From an uncultured Oscillospiraceae bacterium (GTDB taxonomy: Bacteria > Bacillota > Clostridia > Oscillospirales > Oscillospiraceae), in the NCBI GenBank assembly GCA_947588955.1, contig CANPYX010000016.1, positions 1-51,764 of the forward strand: a DNA stretch of 51,764 bases, given 5' to 3'. The translations under genes were made by a program, and so were the position numbers. This document shows, piece after piece, positions 25,523 through 32,119 of this stretch (positions within the stretch are counted from its first letter, which is position 1; each line of letters opens with the position of its first letter). A model generated the notes under the pieces. That model was given only the letters and a program-made list of their open reading frames with translations, searched no databases and had not been told where the DNA came from.

Positions 25523-26055
25523 AAGGGAACACGTTCAACGAATACTTTAAGCCCTTTGTGGTGCTGGTATGCATATGCGTCGTTGTATCCTTCCTCCTGG
25601 CGTTCACAAACTCGAAAACCGCGCCGGTGATCGAGGAAAACGAGCGGATAGAGGCGGAGAGGACGCGGCAGGAGGTGCTTCCGGGGTCCTCCACCTTCAC
25701 GGAGCTGGACGTCTCCGGCATCGAGGGCGTTGAGACGGCCTTCAGGGACGACGGGGGCGCGGGATATGTCGCCACCGCCGGCTACAAGGGCTACGGCGGT
25801 ATAGTCACCGTGACCGTGGGACTTGACGGCGAGGGCAAGGTGGTGGGTATATCCGCCAACGTGAGCTCCGAGACGCCCAACGTGGGCTCCAAGGCGGGAC
25901 AGGAGAGCTACCTTCAAAATTACATGGGTCTTTCCGGGACTGCCGCCGGGGTGGACACCATAACAAACGCCACGTATTCCAGTACCGCCGTCCGCACGGG
26001 CGTCACGGCGATACTTGAGGCCTTCGATTCGGTAAAGGGGGCGAGCGCGAAATGA
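25519..26055 (+). CDS. rnfG: Rnf complex subunit G
   Basis: 178 residues with one N-terminal membrane helix (about residues 12-30) and an extracytoplasmic FMN-binding domain. The covalent FMN attachment is expected at a Thr near T-N-A-T-Y-S-S-T-A-V, which takes the place of the common S-G-A-T motif. Earlier G-Y-G-G-I-V-T-V-T-V is typical of FMN_bind. Overlaps both neighbours by 4 bp. Confidence 0.94.
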   Translation: MKGNTFNEYFKPFVVLVCICVVVSFLLAFTNSKTAPVIEENERIEAERTRQEVLPGSSTFTELDVSGIEGVETAFRDDGGAGYVATAGYKGYGGIVTVTVGLDGEGKVVGISANVSSETPNVGSKAGQESYLQNYMGLSGTAAGVDTITNATYSSTAVRTGVTAILEAFDSVKGASAK

Positions 26056-26732
26056 AGGACAAGATGAAGATACTTTTAAACGGCATATTCAAGGAAAATC
26101 CGGTGCTCATTCTGGCGCTGGGGTGCTGTTCGGTGCTGGCGGTGTCCGTATCCGTCTCCGGCGGGCTGGGCATGGGGCTGGCGCTCACCTTCGTGCTGGT
26201 GTGCTCCAACGTGGTCATCTCGCTTTTGCGGAACATAATCCCCGCAAAGGTGCGCATACCCTGCTACATCGTGGTCATCGCCACCTTCGTGACCATCGTG
26301 GAGATGGTGATGGAGGCGTATCTGAAGTCGCTTTACGACTCCCTGGGGGTGTTCCTTTCCCTCATCGTGGTCAACTGCATAGTGCTTGGCAGGGCGGAGA
26401 TGTTCGCAAGCAAGCACTCCGTCGCGGACAGCTTCTTTGACGGGCTGGGCATGGGCATAGGCTACACCATGGTGATAACGGGGATGTCAGTGATACGCGA
26501 GCTCTTCGGGGCGGGGACGCTCTTCGGGATACGCATAATCCCTGAGGGGTACCAGCTGGGGATACTCACCCAGGCGCCGGGAGGGTTCTTCCTCTTTGGG
26601 TGCGCCATCGCCATACTGGTTGCGGCTATGGCGGCCCACGGAAAGAAATTTGAGCCGAAGATGGGGTGCGACGGCAACTGCGCCGCCTGCCATTCTCAAT
26701 GTGACGACCGAAAGGAGGCTGAAGCGAAATGA
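26052..26732 (+). CDS. rnfE: Rnf complex subunit E
   Basis: 226-residue membrane subunit with about six helices, homologous to RnfA; P-V-L-I-L-A-L-G-C-C-S and E-M-F-A-S-K-H-S are family signatures. The C-terminus carries a hydrophilic tail with a compact C-x3-C-x2-C-x3-C cluster (C-D-G-N-C-A-A-C-H-S-Q-C), about 14 residues from the end, not needed for the membrane fold. Overlaps rnfG and rnfA by 4 bp. Confidence 0.94.
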   Translation: MKDKMKILLNGIFKENPVLILALGCCSVLAVSVSVSGGLGMGLALTFVLVCSNVVISLLRNIIPAKVRIPCYIVVIATFVTIVEMVMEAYLKSLYDSLGVFLSLIVVNCIVLGRAEMFASKHSVADSFFDGLGMGIGYTMVITGMSVIRELFGAGTLFGIRIIPEGYQLGILTQAPGGFFLFGCAIAILVAAMAAHGKKFEPKMGCDGNCAACHSQCDDRKEAEAK

Positions 26733-27322
26733 GCAAGATCTTCCTCATTCTCTTTACCCTCGTATTCACCGAAAACTATGTGCTGGTGCAGTTTTTGGGC
26801 ATATGCCCGTTCTTGGGCGTGTCCCAGAAGCTAAGCTCCTGTGTGGGCATGTCGGGCGCCGTTATATTCGTCATGACGCTGGCGTCCGCCGTCACCTGGG
26901 TCATATACAACACCCTGATGGTGGCCTTCGGGCTGGAGTTTATGAGGACCATAATCTTCATACTCGTCATCGCGGCGCTGGTGCAGCTGGTGGAGATCAC
27001 GCTTAAAAAGTTCATGCCGCCGCTCTATAAGGCGCTGGGCGTGTATCTGCCGCTCATCACCACGAACTGCGCGGTGCTGGCGGTGACCATCCTCAACATC
27101 GACGAGAGCTACAGCTTTTTGGAGTCCTGCGTCTCCGGCTTCTCCGCGGGGCTGGGCTTCTCCGTGGCGCTGATACTTTTCTGCGGCGTGCGCAAGAGCC
27201 TGGAGCGGGCAAAGCCGCCCAAGTGCTTTGAGGGTCTGCCCATATCCCTGGTGGCGGCGGCCTTCACCAGCATGACCTTCATGGGCTTCACCGGCATGGC
27301 TGAGAATATGTTCGGCGGCTGA
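26729..27322 (+). CDS. rnfA: Rnf complex subunit A
   Basis: 197-residue membrane protein with about six helices; N-Y-V-L-V-Q-F-L-G-I-C-P-F-L-G-V-S is the diagnostic start region and T-T-N-C-A-V-L a second conserved segment. RnfA and RnfE form a pseudo-symmetric pair holding an intramembrane Fe-S cluster through conserved cysteines, visible here in G-I-C-P and T-N-C-A. 14 nt separate it from rnfB. Confidence 0.96.
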   Translation: MSKIFLILFTLVFTENYVLVQFLGICPFLGVSQKLSSCVGMSGAVIFVMTLASAVTWVIYNTLMVAFGLEFMRTIIFILVIAALVQLVEITLKKFMPPLYKALGVYLPLITTNCAVLAVTILNIDESYSFLESCVSGFSAGLGFSVALILFCGVRKSLERAKPPKCFEGLPISLVAAAFTSMTFMGFTGMAENMFGG

Positions 27323-27336
27323 GGGGAGGTAGGAAT

Positions 27337-28176
27337 ATGACTGGGATATTGAACGCTGTTTGGGTACTTGCCGCCATTGGAGCCGTGTGCGCGGTGCTGC
27401 TGGTGCTGGCGGCCAAGTTCATGTACGTGCCTGTTGACGAGAAATTCCCCAAGATCCGAGAGTGCCTGCCGGGTGCCAACTGCGGCGCCTGCGGCTACGC
27501 CGGGTGCGACGGGTACGCCACGGCGCTTGCCTCCGGGGAGGAGGACAAGATAAACAAGTGCGTCGCCGGCGGCGACGCCGTCGCCAAGGCGCTGGCACAG
27601 GTGACGGGGGCGGCCTTTGAGGACGTGGTGGAGCAGGTCGCCATAGTGCGCTGTTCCGGCGACTGCAACACCGTGAAGAACAAGTCGGGGTACCAAGGGC
27701 TCGCCTCCTGCGCGGCGGCGAAGCTCCTTTACGGGGGACCCTCCATGTGCGTCTACGGGTGCATAGGGCTGGGGGACTGCGAGCATATTTGCCCCGAGGG
27801 AGCGATCAAGGTCGTGGACGGGCTGGCGCGGGTCAATTACAGGGCGTGCATAGGCTGTGGAATGTGCGTCAAGACCTGCCCCAACCAGGTGATAACGCTT
27901 ATGCCCGACGTGGAGCGGGTCATCGTCGCCTGCTCCAACCGTGAAAAGGGCGCAAGCACCCGCAAGGAGTGCGAGAAGGGCTGTATCGGCTGTAAGAAGT
28001 GCGAGAGGGAGTGCCCGGCGGGGGCCATTACAGTTGTTGACAATTTGTCGCGGATAGATTATAATAAGTGTATGGACTGCGGCCACTGCCAGGACGTGTG
28101 CCCCGTGGGGTGCGTACACTTCCGCGTCTTCCGGGGCGCGCACAACGCGCCTTTGGCAGAAAAGGCAGACGCGTAA
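27337..28176 (+). CDS. rnfB: Rnf complex subunit B (ferredoxin-like)
   Basis: 279 residues: one N-terminal membrane helix, an Fe-S motif L-P-G-A-N-C-G-A-C-G-Y-A-G-C-D-G-Y, then ferredoxin-type clusters including C-I-G-C-G-M-C-V-K-T-C-P, C-I-G-C-K-K-C-E-R-E-C-P and C-M-D-C-G-H-C-Q-D-V-C-P. Accepts electrons from reduced ferredoxin. Last gene of the operon, followed by a terminator. Confidence 0.96.
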   Translation: MTGILNAVWVLAAIGAVCAVLLVLAAKFMYVPVDEKFPKIRECLPGANCGACGYAGCDGYATALASGEEDKINKCVAGGDAVAKALAQVTGAAFEDVVEQVAIVRCSGDCNTVKNKSGYQGLASCAAAKLLYGGPSMCVYGCIGLGDCEHICPEGAIKVVDGLARVNYRACIGCGMCVKTCPNQVITLMPDVERVIVACSNREKGASTRKECEKGCIGCKKCERECPAGAITVVDNLSRIDYNKCMDCGHCQDVCPVGCVHFRVFRGAHNAPLAEKADA

Positions 28177-28189
28177 GCGCGTGGGATCA

Positions 28190-28225
28190 AAAGCCGCCGG
28201 AGCCCAGGGCTTTGGCGGCTTTTTT
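28190..28225 (+). terminator. Intrinsic terminator of the rnf operon
   Basis: Stem AAAGCCGCC (28190-28198) with GGCGGCTTT (28214-28222), an inner AGCCC/GGGCT pairing, then a T run. It begins 14 nt after the rnfB stop. Confidence 0.9.
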
Positions 28226-28252
28226 CAGCGGCATTATCCGGGGAGGTTTCTT

Positions 28253-29089
28253 ATGCTTTTTACCAAGATGCAGGGAGCGGGGAACGACTTCGTACTTATC
28301 GAGAACCTGGACGGGAGCGTCGACACGGCGGAATACCCGCGTTTAGCGGCGAGGCTGTGCTCCCGGAGGCTATCCATCGGCGCGGACGGGCTTATGGTCC
28401 TGGAGCCGCCGAGGGAGGGCGGGGACGTGAGAATGGCGTTTTTCAACTCCGACGGCTCGGTGGGGGAGATGTGCGGGAACGGGGCGCGGTGCGTCTCGCG
28501 CTACGCCATCGAGCGGGGCTTCGGCAGGGGCGGGGAGGTCGGGATAGAGACCACCGCCGGACTTGTGACGGGGCGGCGCGTGTCGGAGCGGATGTACACC
28601 GTCAGGCTCAACGACCCCACCGTGATCGACCTGGAGCGCCGGGTGGAGGCGCGCGGGAGGGAGTACACCGTCTCCTATCTTGAGCTGGGGGACCCCGGCA
28701 TACCACACGCGGTGGCGCTTTGCCCGCAGTGGCGGGATATGCCTGAGGAGGAGCTCAGGGAGACCTGCCGGCAGATACGCTTCTGGAGGGGCTTTCCCAA
28801 GGGCGCAAACGTCACCTTCTGCCGGGTGGACGGGGAGAACTCCCTGGACGCCAGGACCTTTGAGCGGGGCGTGGAGGACTTTACCCTCGCCTGCGGCACC
28901 GGCTGCGGCTCCACCGTCACGGCGCTGGCGCTGAGGGGGTACGTGACGGGCGTCAACACAAAGATCACCATGCCCGGCGGCACGCTCTACGTCACCGTGG
29001 ACACCCACGGCGGCAAAGCCCAAAACATCATGCTAACCGGCCCCACGACAATGGTGGCGCGGGGAGAGGTGCTGGACGAGGAGCTTTGA
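28253..29089 (+). CDS. dapF: Diaminopimelate epimerase
   Basis: Interconverts LL- and meso-diaminopimelate for lysine and peptidoglycan synthesis. 278 residues. The two active-site cysteines are in E-M-C-G-N-G-A-R-C and A-C-G-T-G-C-G-S; the N-terminus M-Q-G-A-G-N-D-F is diagnostic. ATG 28253 follows GGGGAGG; the longer frame would run back into the terminator. Confidence 0.96.
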   Translation: MLFTKMQGAGNDFVLIENLDGSVDTAEYPRLAARLCSRRLSIGADGLMVLEPPREGGDVRMAFFNSDGSVGEMCGNGARCVSRYAIERGFGRGGEVGIETTAGLVTGRRVSERMYTVRLNDPTVIDLERRVEARGREYTVSYLELGDPGIPHAVALCPQWRDMPEEELRETCRQIRFWRGFPKGANVTFCRVDGENSLDARTFERGVEDFTLACGTGCGSTVTALALRGYVTGVNTKITMPGGTLYVTVDTHGGKAQNIMLTGPTTMVARGEVLDEEL

Positions 29090-29106
29090 GGGGGCGTGGT
29101 GAAGAA

Positions 29107-29424
29107 TTGGACATAAGTATTGATATAATCAGGGAATTGTGCAATAATAGAGCCATGATATGGACGGGACATATCGTCAGGAGGCTGCGCGAGCGGGGAA
29201 TAACCATGGACGATGTGAGAAACTGCCTTATGACGGGCGACATTATTGAGCAATACCCCGGGGATTACCCGTATCCCAGCTGCCTTATCAGCGGAAAAAC
29301 CGTTTCGGGAAAGGCACTGCATATTGTTGCGGGGATAGGACAGGGAAGACTGTGGTGCGTTACGACGTATTTTCCCAGCGATGAAAAATGGAATGCCGGT
29401 GACGTGAGGAGAAAGGAGCGGTGA
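29107..29424 (+). CDS. DUF4258 domain protein (possible toxin-like partner)
   Basis: About 106 residues containing W-T-G-H-I-V-R-R-L-R-E-R-G-I-T, E-Q-Y-P-G-D-Y-P-Y-P-S-C-L and L-H-I-V-A-G-I, the core of DUF4258, a small fold related to RelE/HigB-type toxins. The start is uncertain: TTG 29107 keeps the conserved D-I-S-I-D-I-I-R segment; ATG 29155 would lose it. Four nt after its stop is a YgiT-type zinc-finger gene. This pairing recalls toxin-antitoxin order, but no activity is known to me. Confidence 0.75.
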   Translation: MDISIDIIRELCNNRAMIWTGHIVRRLRERGITMDDVRNCLMTGDIIEQYPGDYPYPSCLISGKTVSGKALHIVAGIGQGRLWCVTTYFPSDEKWNAGDVRRKER

Positions 29425-29428
29425 AGGC

Positions 29429-29659
29429 ATGAATTGCTTTTTTTGCGGCGGCAGTATGGAGGAAGGCGTCACAAGCCATGTGGTGACGCTGGAAAAGTGC
29501 ATTATTATTGTCAAGAATGTACCCTGCCTGAAGTGCGGGCAATGCGGAGAGACATTTTTTGAGGACAGCGTTGCCGAAAGACTTGAGGAGATAGTCAGCA
29601 CCCTTCAGACGGTGGTGACGGAGATCGCGGTGGTGGAATTTACCCGGTCCGCCGCGTGA
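29429..29659 (+). CDS. YgiT-type zinc-finger protein (antitoxin-like)
   Basis: 76 residues with two C-x2-C pairs, N-C-F-F-C-G-G and P-C-L-K-C-G-Q-C-G-E, forming a zinc site like the N-terminal domain of MqsA/YgiT antitoxins. It lacks the C-terminal HTH of MqsA, so it would not bind DNA by that domain. It lies 4 nt after the DUF4258 gene. Confidence 0.8.
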   Translation: MNCFFCGGSMEEGVTSHVVTLEKCIIIVKNVPCLKCGQCGETFFEDSVAERLEEIVSTLQTVVTEIAVVEFTRSAA

Positions 29660-29816
29660 TTGAGAAAGCGAAATACCTTATCCCCGCCCCTTTGACGAGA
29701 AGGCGCGGGGATAAGCTTTGCGTGGGGGAATGCGGTAATTTGCACGAAAGGAATGGGGAAGTTGCAAATATGGTATGTGTAACACGCTGAAAAGCTGAAA
29801 TTTGCAAGTTTTGAGG

Positions 29817-29845
29817 TTGACATCGGGCAAATTCGGTCATATAAT
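29817..29845 (+). promoter_or_regulatory. glnA promoter P1 (perfect consensus)
   Basis: TTGACA (29817-29822), 17-nt spacer, TATAAT (29840-29845). The start would be near 29852, immediately before the terminator-like hairpin. Confidence 0.85.
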
Positions 29846-29853
29846 AGCGCATG

Positions 29854-29902
29854 AAAGAGCGATGGTGCTTTTCCGGAACGGAAAGCCGTTGCTCTTTTGT
29901 TA
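29854..29902 (+). promoter_or_regulatory. glnA leader attenuator hairpin
   Basis: A 12-bp stem (29854-29865 with 29886-29897, two G-U pairs) continues into an inner stem CTTT.CCG/CGGAAAG and ends in TTTTGTT, so P1 transcripts could stop after about 50 nt. An alternative hairpin AAGAGC-GATGGT-GCTTTT (29855-29872) with a six-nt loop would break it. The same motif lies before amt (38320). This fits ANTAR-type antitermination, but the loop register (A at position 2, G at 4) is not the canonical A1/G4. Confidence 0.6.
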
Positions 29903-29908
29903 TGATAC

Positions 29909-29937
29909 TTGTCAATATCATATCTGTGTGATATAAT
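29909..29937 (+). promoter_or_regulatory. glnA promoter P2
   Basis: TTGTCA (29909-29914), 17-nt spacer, TATAAT (29932-29937), about 30 nt before the glnA start and downstream of the attenuator, so its transcripts would escape that hairpin. Confidence 0.8.
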
Positions 29938-29966
29938 CCCAACAACATATTGAAAGGAGCTTTCCC

Positions 29967-31298
29967 ATGAGCAAATACACAAAGGAAGATATTATCCGTT
30001 TAGTCGAGGAACAGGACGTTGAGTTTATCCGTATGCAGTTCACCGACATCTTCGGTCAGCTCAAGAACGTTGCAATCACCAAGAGCCAGATCACAAAGGC
30101 TGTGAACAACCAGATAATGATCGACGGAAGCTCCATCGAGGGGTTTGTCCGCATCCATGAGTCAGACCAGTATCTCTATCCCGACCTTGACAGCTTCACC
30201 GTCCTGCCCTGGCGTCCCCAGTACGGCAAGGTGGCGCGGCTCATCTGCGACGTCTACAACCCGGACGGCACGCCCTTCGTGGGCGACCCCAGGGGAGTTT
30301 TGAAGAAGACGCTGAAGCGCGCCGCGGACATGGGCTACAGCTTCAACGTGGGTCCAGAGTGCGAGTTCTTCCTCTTTGAGACTGACGACGAGGGGCGTCC
30401 CACCACCAAGACCGGCGACGAGGCGGGCTATTTTGACTTAGGGCCCCTTGACCACGGCGAGGGCACAAGGCGCGAGATCTGCCTGAACCTGGAGGCAATG
30501 GGCTTTGAGATCGAGGCGTCCCACCACGAGGTCGCCGCCGGACAGCATGAGATCGACTTCAAGTACGACGAGGCTCTGCGCGCCGCCGACAAGATAATGA
30601 CCTTCAAGCTTGCCGTGAAGACCGTCGCCCAGAAGAACGGGCTCCACGCGACCTTTATGCCAAAGCCCGTGTTCGGCATAAACGGCTCCGGTATGCACAC
30701 CAATATGTCGCTTTTCAAGGACGGCAAGAACGTCTTTTACGATCCTGCCGACGCCAGGGGGCTCTCCAAGGAGGCCTACAGCTTCATCGCGGGGCTCCTT
30801 GCCCACGTCAGGGGCATGGCGGCCATAACAAACCCGCTGGTGAACTCCTACAAGCGCCTGGTGCCCGGCTATGAGGCGCCCTGCTACCTGGCCTGGTCCG
30901 CCTCCAACCGCTCCGCGCTTATCCGTATCCCCGCCGCCCGCGGGCAGTCCACGCGCGTGGAGCTTCGGTGCCCGGACCCCTCCTGCAACCCCTATCTGGA
31001 GCTTGCCTGCTGCCTGGCTGCCGGACTTGACGGCATTGAGAAGGGCATGACGCCCCCGGCGGAGATCACCGAGAACATCTTCGCCATGGACCGCAAGACC
31101 CGCCACGCCCACGGCATCCACTCCCTCCCCGGAAACCTTGCCGAGGCCATCGACGAGCTGGAGAAGGATGAACTCATCTGCCAGACCCTTGGCGAGCACG
31201 TGGTCGAGCAGTACACCCAGGGCAAGAAGAAGGAGTGGGACGCGTACCGCACTTATGTCTCCGACTGGGAGATAGAAAAGTACATCGTCACTTATTAA
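29967..31298 (+). CDS. glnA: Glutamine synthetase (type I)
   Basis: Makes glutamine from glutamate, ammonia and ATP. 443 residues, the GSI-alpha length. Diagnostic segments: [28 protein letters not shown], the ATP-site H-A-T-F-M-P-K-P and [10 protein letters not shown], and the glutamate site N-R-S-A-L-I-R-I-P. The adenylylation loop of GSI-beta enzymes is not evident. ATG 29967 follows AAAGGAG. Two promoters and an attenuator lie upstream; an ANTAR regulator and GOGAT genes follow. Confidence 0.97.
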   Translation: MSKYTKEDIIRLVEEQDVEFIRMQFTDIFGQLKNVAITKSQITKAVNNQIMIDGSSIEGFVRIHESDQYLYPDLDSFTVLPWRPQYGKVARLICDVYNPDGTPFVGDPRGVLKKTLKRAADMGYSFNVGPECEFFLFETDDEGRPTTKTGDEAGYFDLGPLDHGEGTRREICLNLEAMGFEIEASHHEVAAGQHEIDFKYDEALRAADKIMTFKLAVKTVAQKNGLHATFMPKPVFGINGSGMHTNMSLFKDGKNVFYDPADARGLSKEAYSFIAGLLAHVRGMAAITNPLVNSYKRLVPGYEAPCYLAWSASNRSALIRIPAARGQSTRVELRCPDPSCNPYLELACCLAAGLDGIEKGMTPPAEITENIFAMDRKTRHAHGIHSLPGNLAEAIDELEKDELICQTLGEHVVEQYTQGKKKEWDAYRTYVSDWEIEKYIVTY

Positions 31299-31467
31299 TT
31301 TTGAAGCCCTTTGGGCTTCAAAATTAGTGGGAACGTGCGGAAAAATTTTATGGATTTTGCGAAATCCATAAAATTTTTCCTGCCGTCACGGTTCGCGCAC
31401 TCGCTTCGCTCGCACACTCACCGTGACAAAAGGGATTTTTCCCGACGCACATGTCGTCGGGAAAAAT
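31297..31467 (+). repeat. Family A multi-hairpin repeat, copy A2 (complete)
   Basis: H1 is a perfect 13-bp stem with a TTT loop (31297-31325), overlapping the glnA stop. The spacer GGGAACGTGCGG follows. H2 is a perfect 19-bp stem with a TGCG loop (31339-31380). H3 has outer stem GTCACGG (31385-31391) with CCGTGAC (31421-31427). H4 is a perfect 12-bp stem TTTTTCCCGACG/CGTCGGGAAAAA with loop CACATGT (31436-31466). H1 probably also terminates glnA. Confidence 0.85.
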
Positions 31468-31485
31468 ATTGAATTAAGAGTTTTC

Positions 31486-31520
31486 AGGGGCGGGCATGTC
31501 GCCCGCCCCTATTGCTTTTT
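31486..31520 (+). terminator. Terminator-like hairpin before the ANTAR gene
   Basis: A 10-bp stem AGGGGCGGGC (31486-31495) with GCCCGCCCCT (31501-31510), then ATTGCTTTTT. It ends 15 nt before the ANTAR start codon and overlaps its leader, so it either ends glnA read-through or attenuates the regulator's own mRNA. Confidence 0.7.
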
Positions 31521-31534
31521 GGGGGTGAGGACCC

Positions 31535-32065
31535 GTGATACGAACGGTAGTCGCTTTTGAGAAGGACGAATCCAGGGACAGGATAGCGGATATGCTGGAG
31601 AGGGCCGGGGTCCCCGTCAGGTTCCGGTGCAGGTCCGGTGCGGAGGTTTTGAGAGCGGTAAAGACCATGGGCTCTGGCGCGGTGATTTGCGGGCACAAGC
31701 TCACGGATATGTCCGCTCAGCGCCTTGCCCACGAGCTCAACGGACAGGCGAAGCTCCTGGTGCTGGCAAAGCAGAACCAGCTTGACATGATAGACGACCC
31801 GGACGTGTTCAAGCTTCAGATACCCATTTCCTCCGGCGAGCTGCGGGGGAGCGTGAGCATACTCATACAGCTTGACGAGATCTCGGCCAGGAGCCACATA
31901 CCCCAGCGCACCGAGGAGGAGAAGCACGTCATTGAGAAGGCCAAGGAGCTTTTGATGGAGTCCAGGGGCTTTTCCGAGGAGCAGGCCCACAGATACCTCC
32001 AGAAGCGGAGCATGGAGACGGGAATGAAGCTTGCCGATACCGCGAGGCAGATACTTGACATATGA
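31535..32065 (+). CDS. ANTAR-domain RNA-binding antiterminator with a pseudo-receiver
   Basis: 176 residues: an N-terminal receiver-like domain (about 1-115) and a C-terminal ANTAR domain (about 125-176) with E-K-A-K-E-L-L-M-E-S-R-G-F-S-E-E-Q-A and K-L-A-D-T-A-R-Q-I-L. ANTAR proteins such as EutV and NasR bind paired hairpins in nascent RNA and prevent termination. The receiver lacks the phospho-acceptor Asp: the equivalent strand end reads A-V-I-C-G-H-K-L (Gly53). No histidine kinase is adjacent. GTG 31535 follows GGGGGTGAGG. Between glnA and gltB, it is the likely regulator of this nitrogen locus. Confidence 0.9.
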   Translation: MIRTVVAFEKDESRDRIADMLERAGVPVRFRCRSGAEVLRAVKTMGSGAVICGHKLTDMSAQRLAHELNGQAKLLVLAKQNQLDMIDDPDVFKLQIPISSGELRGSVSILIQLDEISARSHIPQRTEEEKHVIEKAKELLMESRGFSEEQAHRYLQKRSMETGMKLADTARQILDI

Positions 32066-32116
32066 TACTGATCTTCATTTAGTTGAAAATCAGTATAACG
32101 GACACAAGGATGTGTT
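32065..32116 (+). promoter_or_regulatory. gltB leader hairpins; ribosome site in a six-nt loop
   Basis: The first hairpin is ATACTGAT/ATCAGTAT (32065-32096), with an inner TTCA/TGAA and no U tract. The second is a 5-bp stem GACAC/GTGTT (32101-32116) with loop AAGGAT, which contains the Shine-Dalgarno AAGGA 9 nt before ATG 32120. The loop has A at 1 and G at 4, the ANTAR-loop pattern. Whether a protein binds here is unknown. Confidence 0.4.
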
Positions 32117-32119
32117 GGA

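Noticed and set aside
29760-29966. Sigma-54 promoter before glnA
   Set aside because: No GG-N10-GC element; two sigma-A promoters explain the region.
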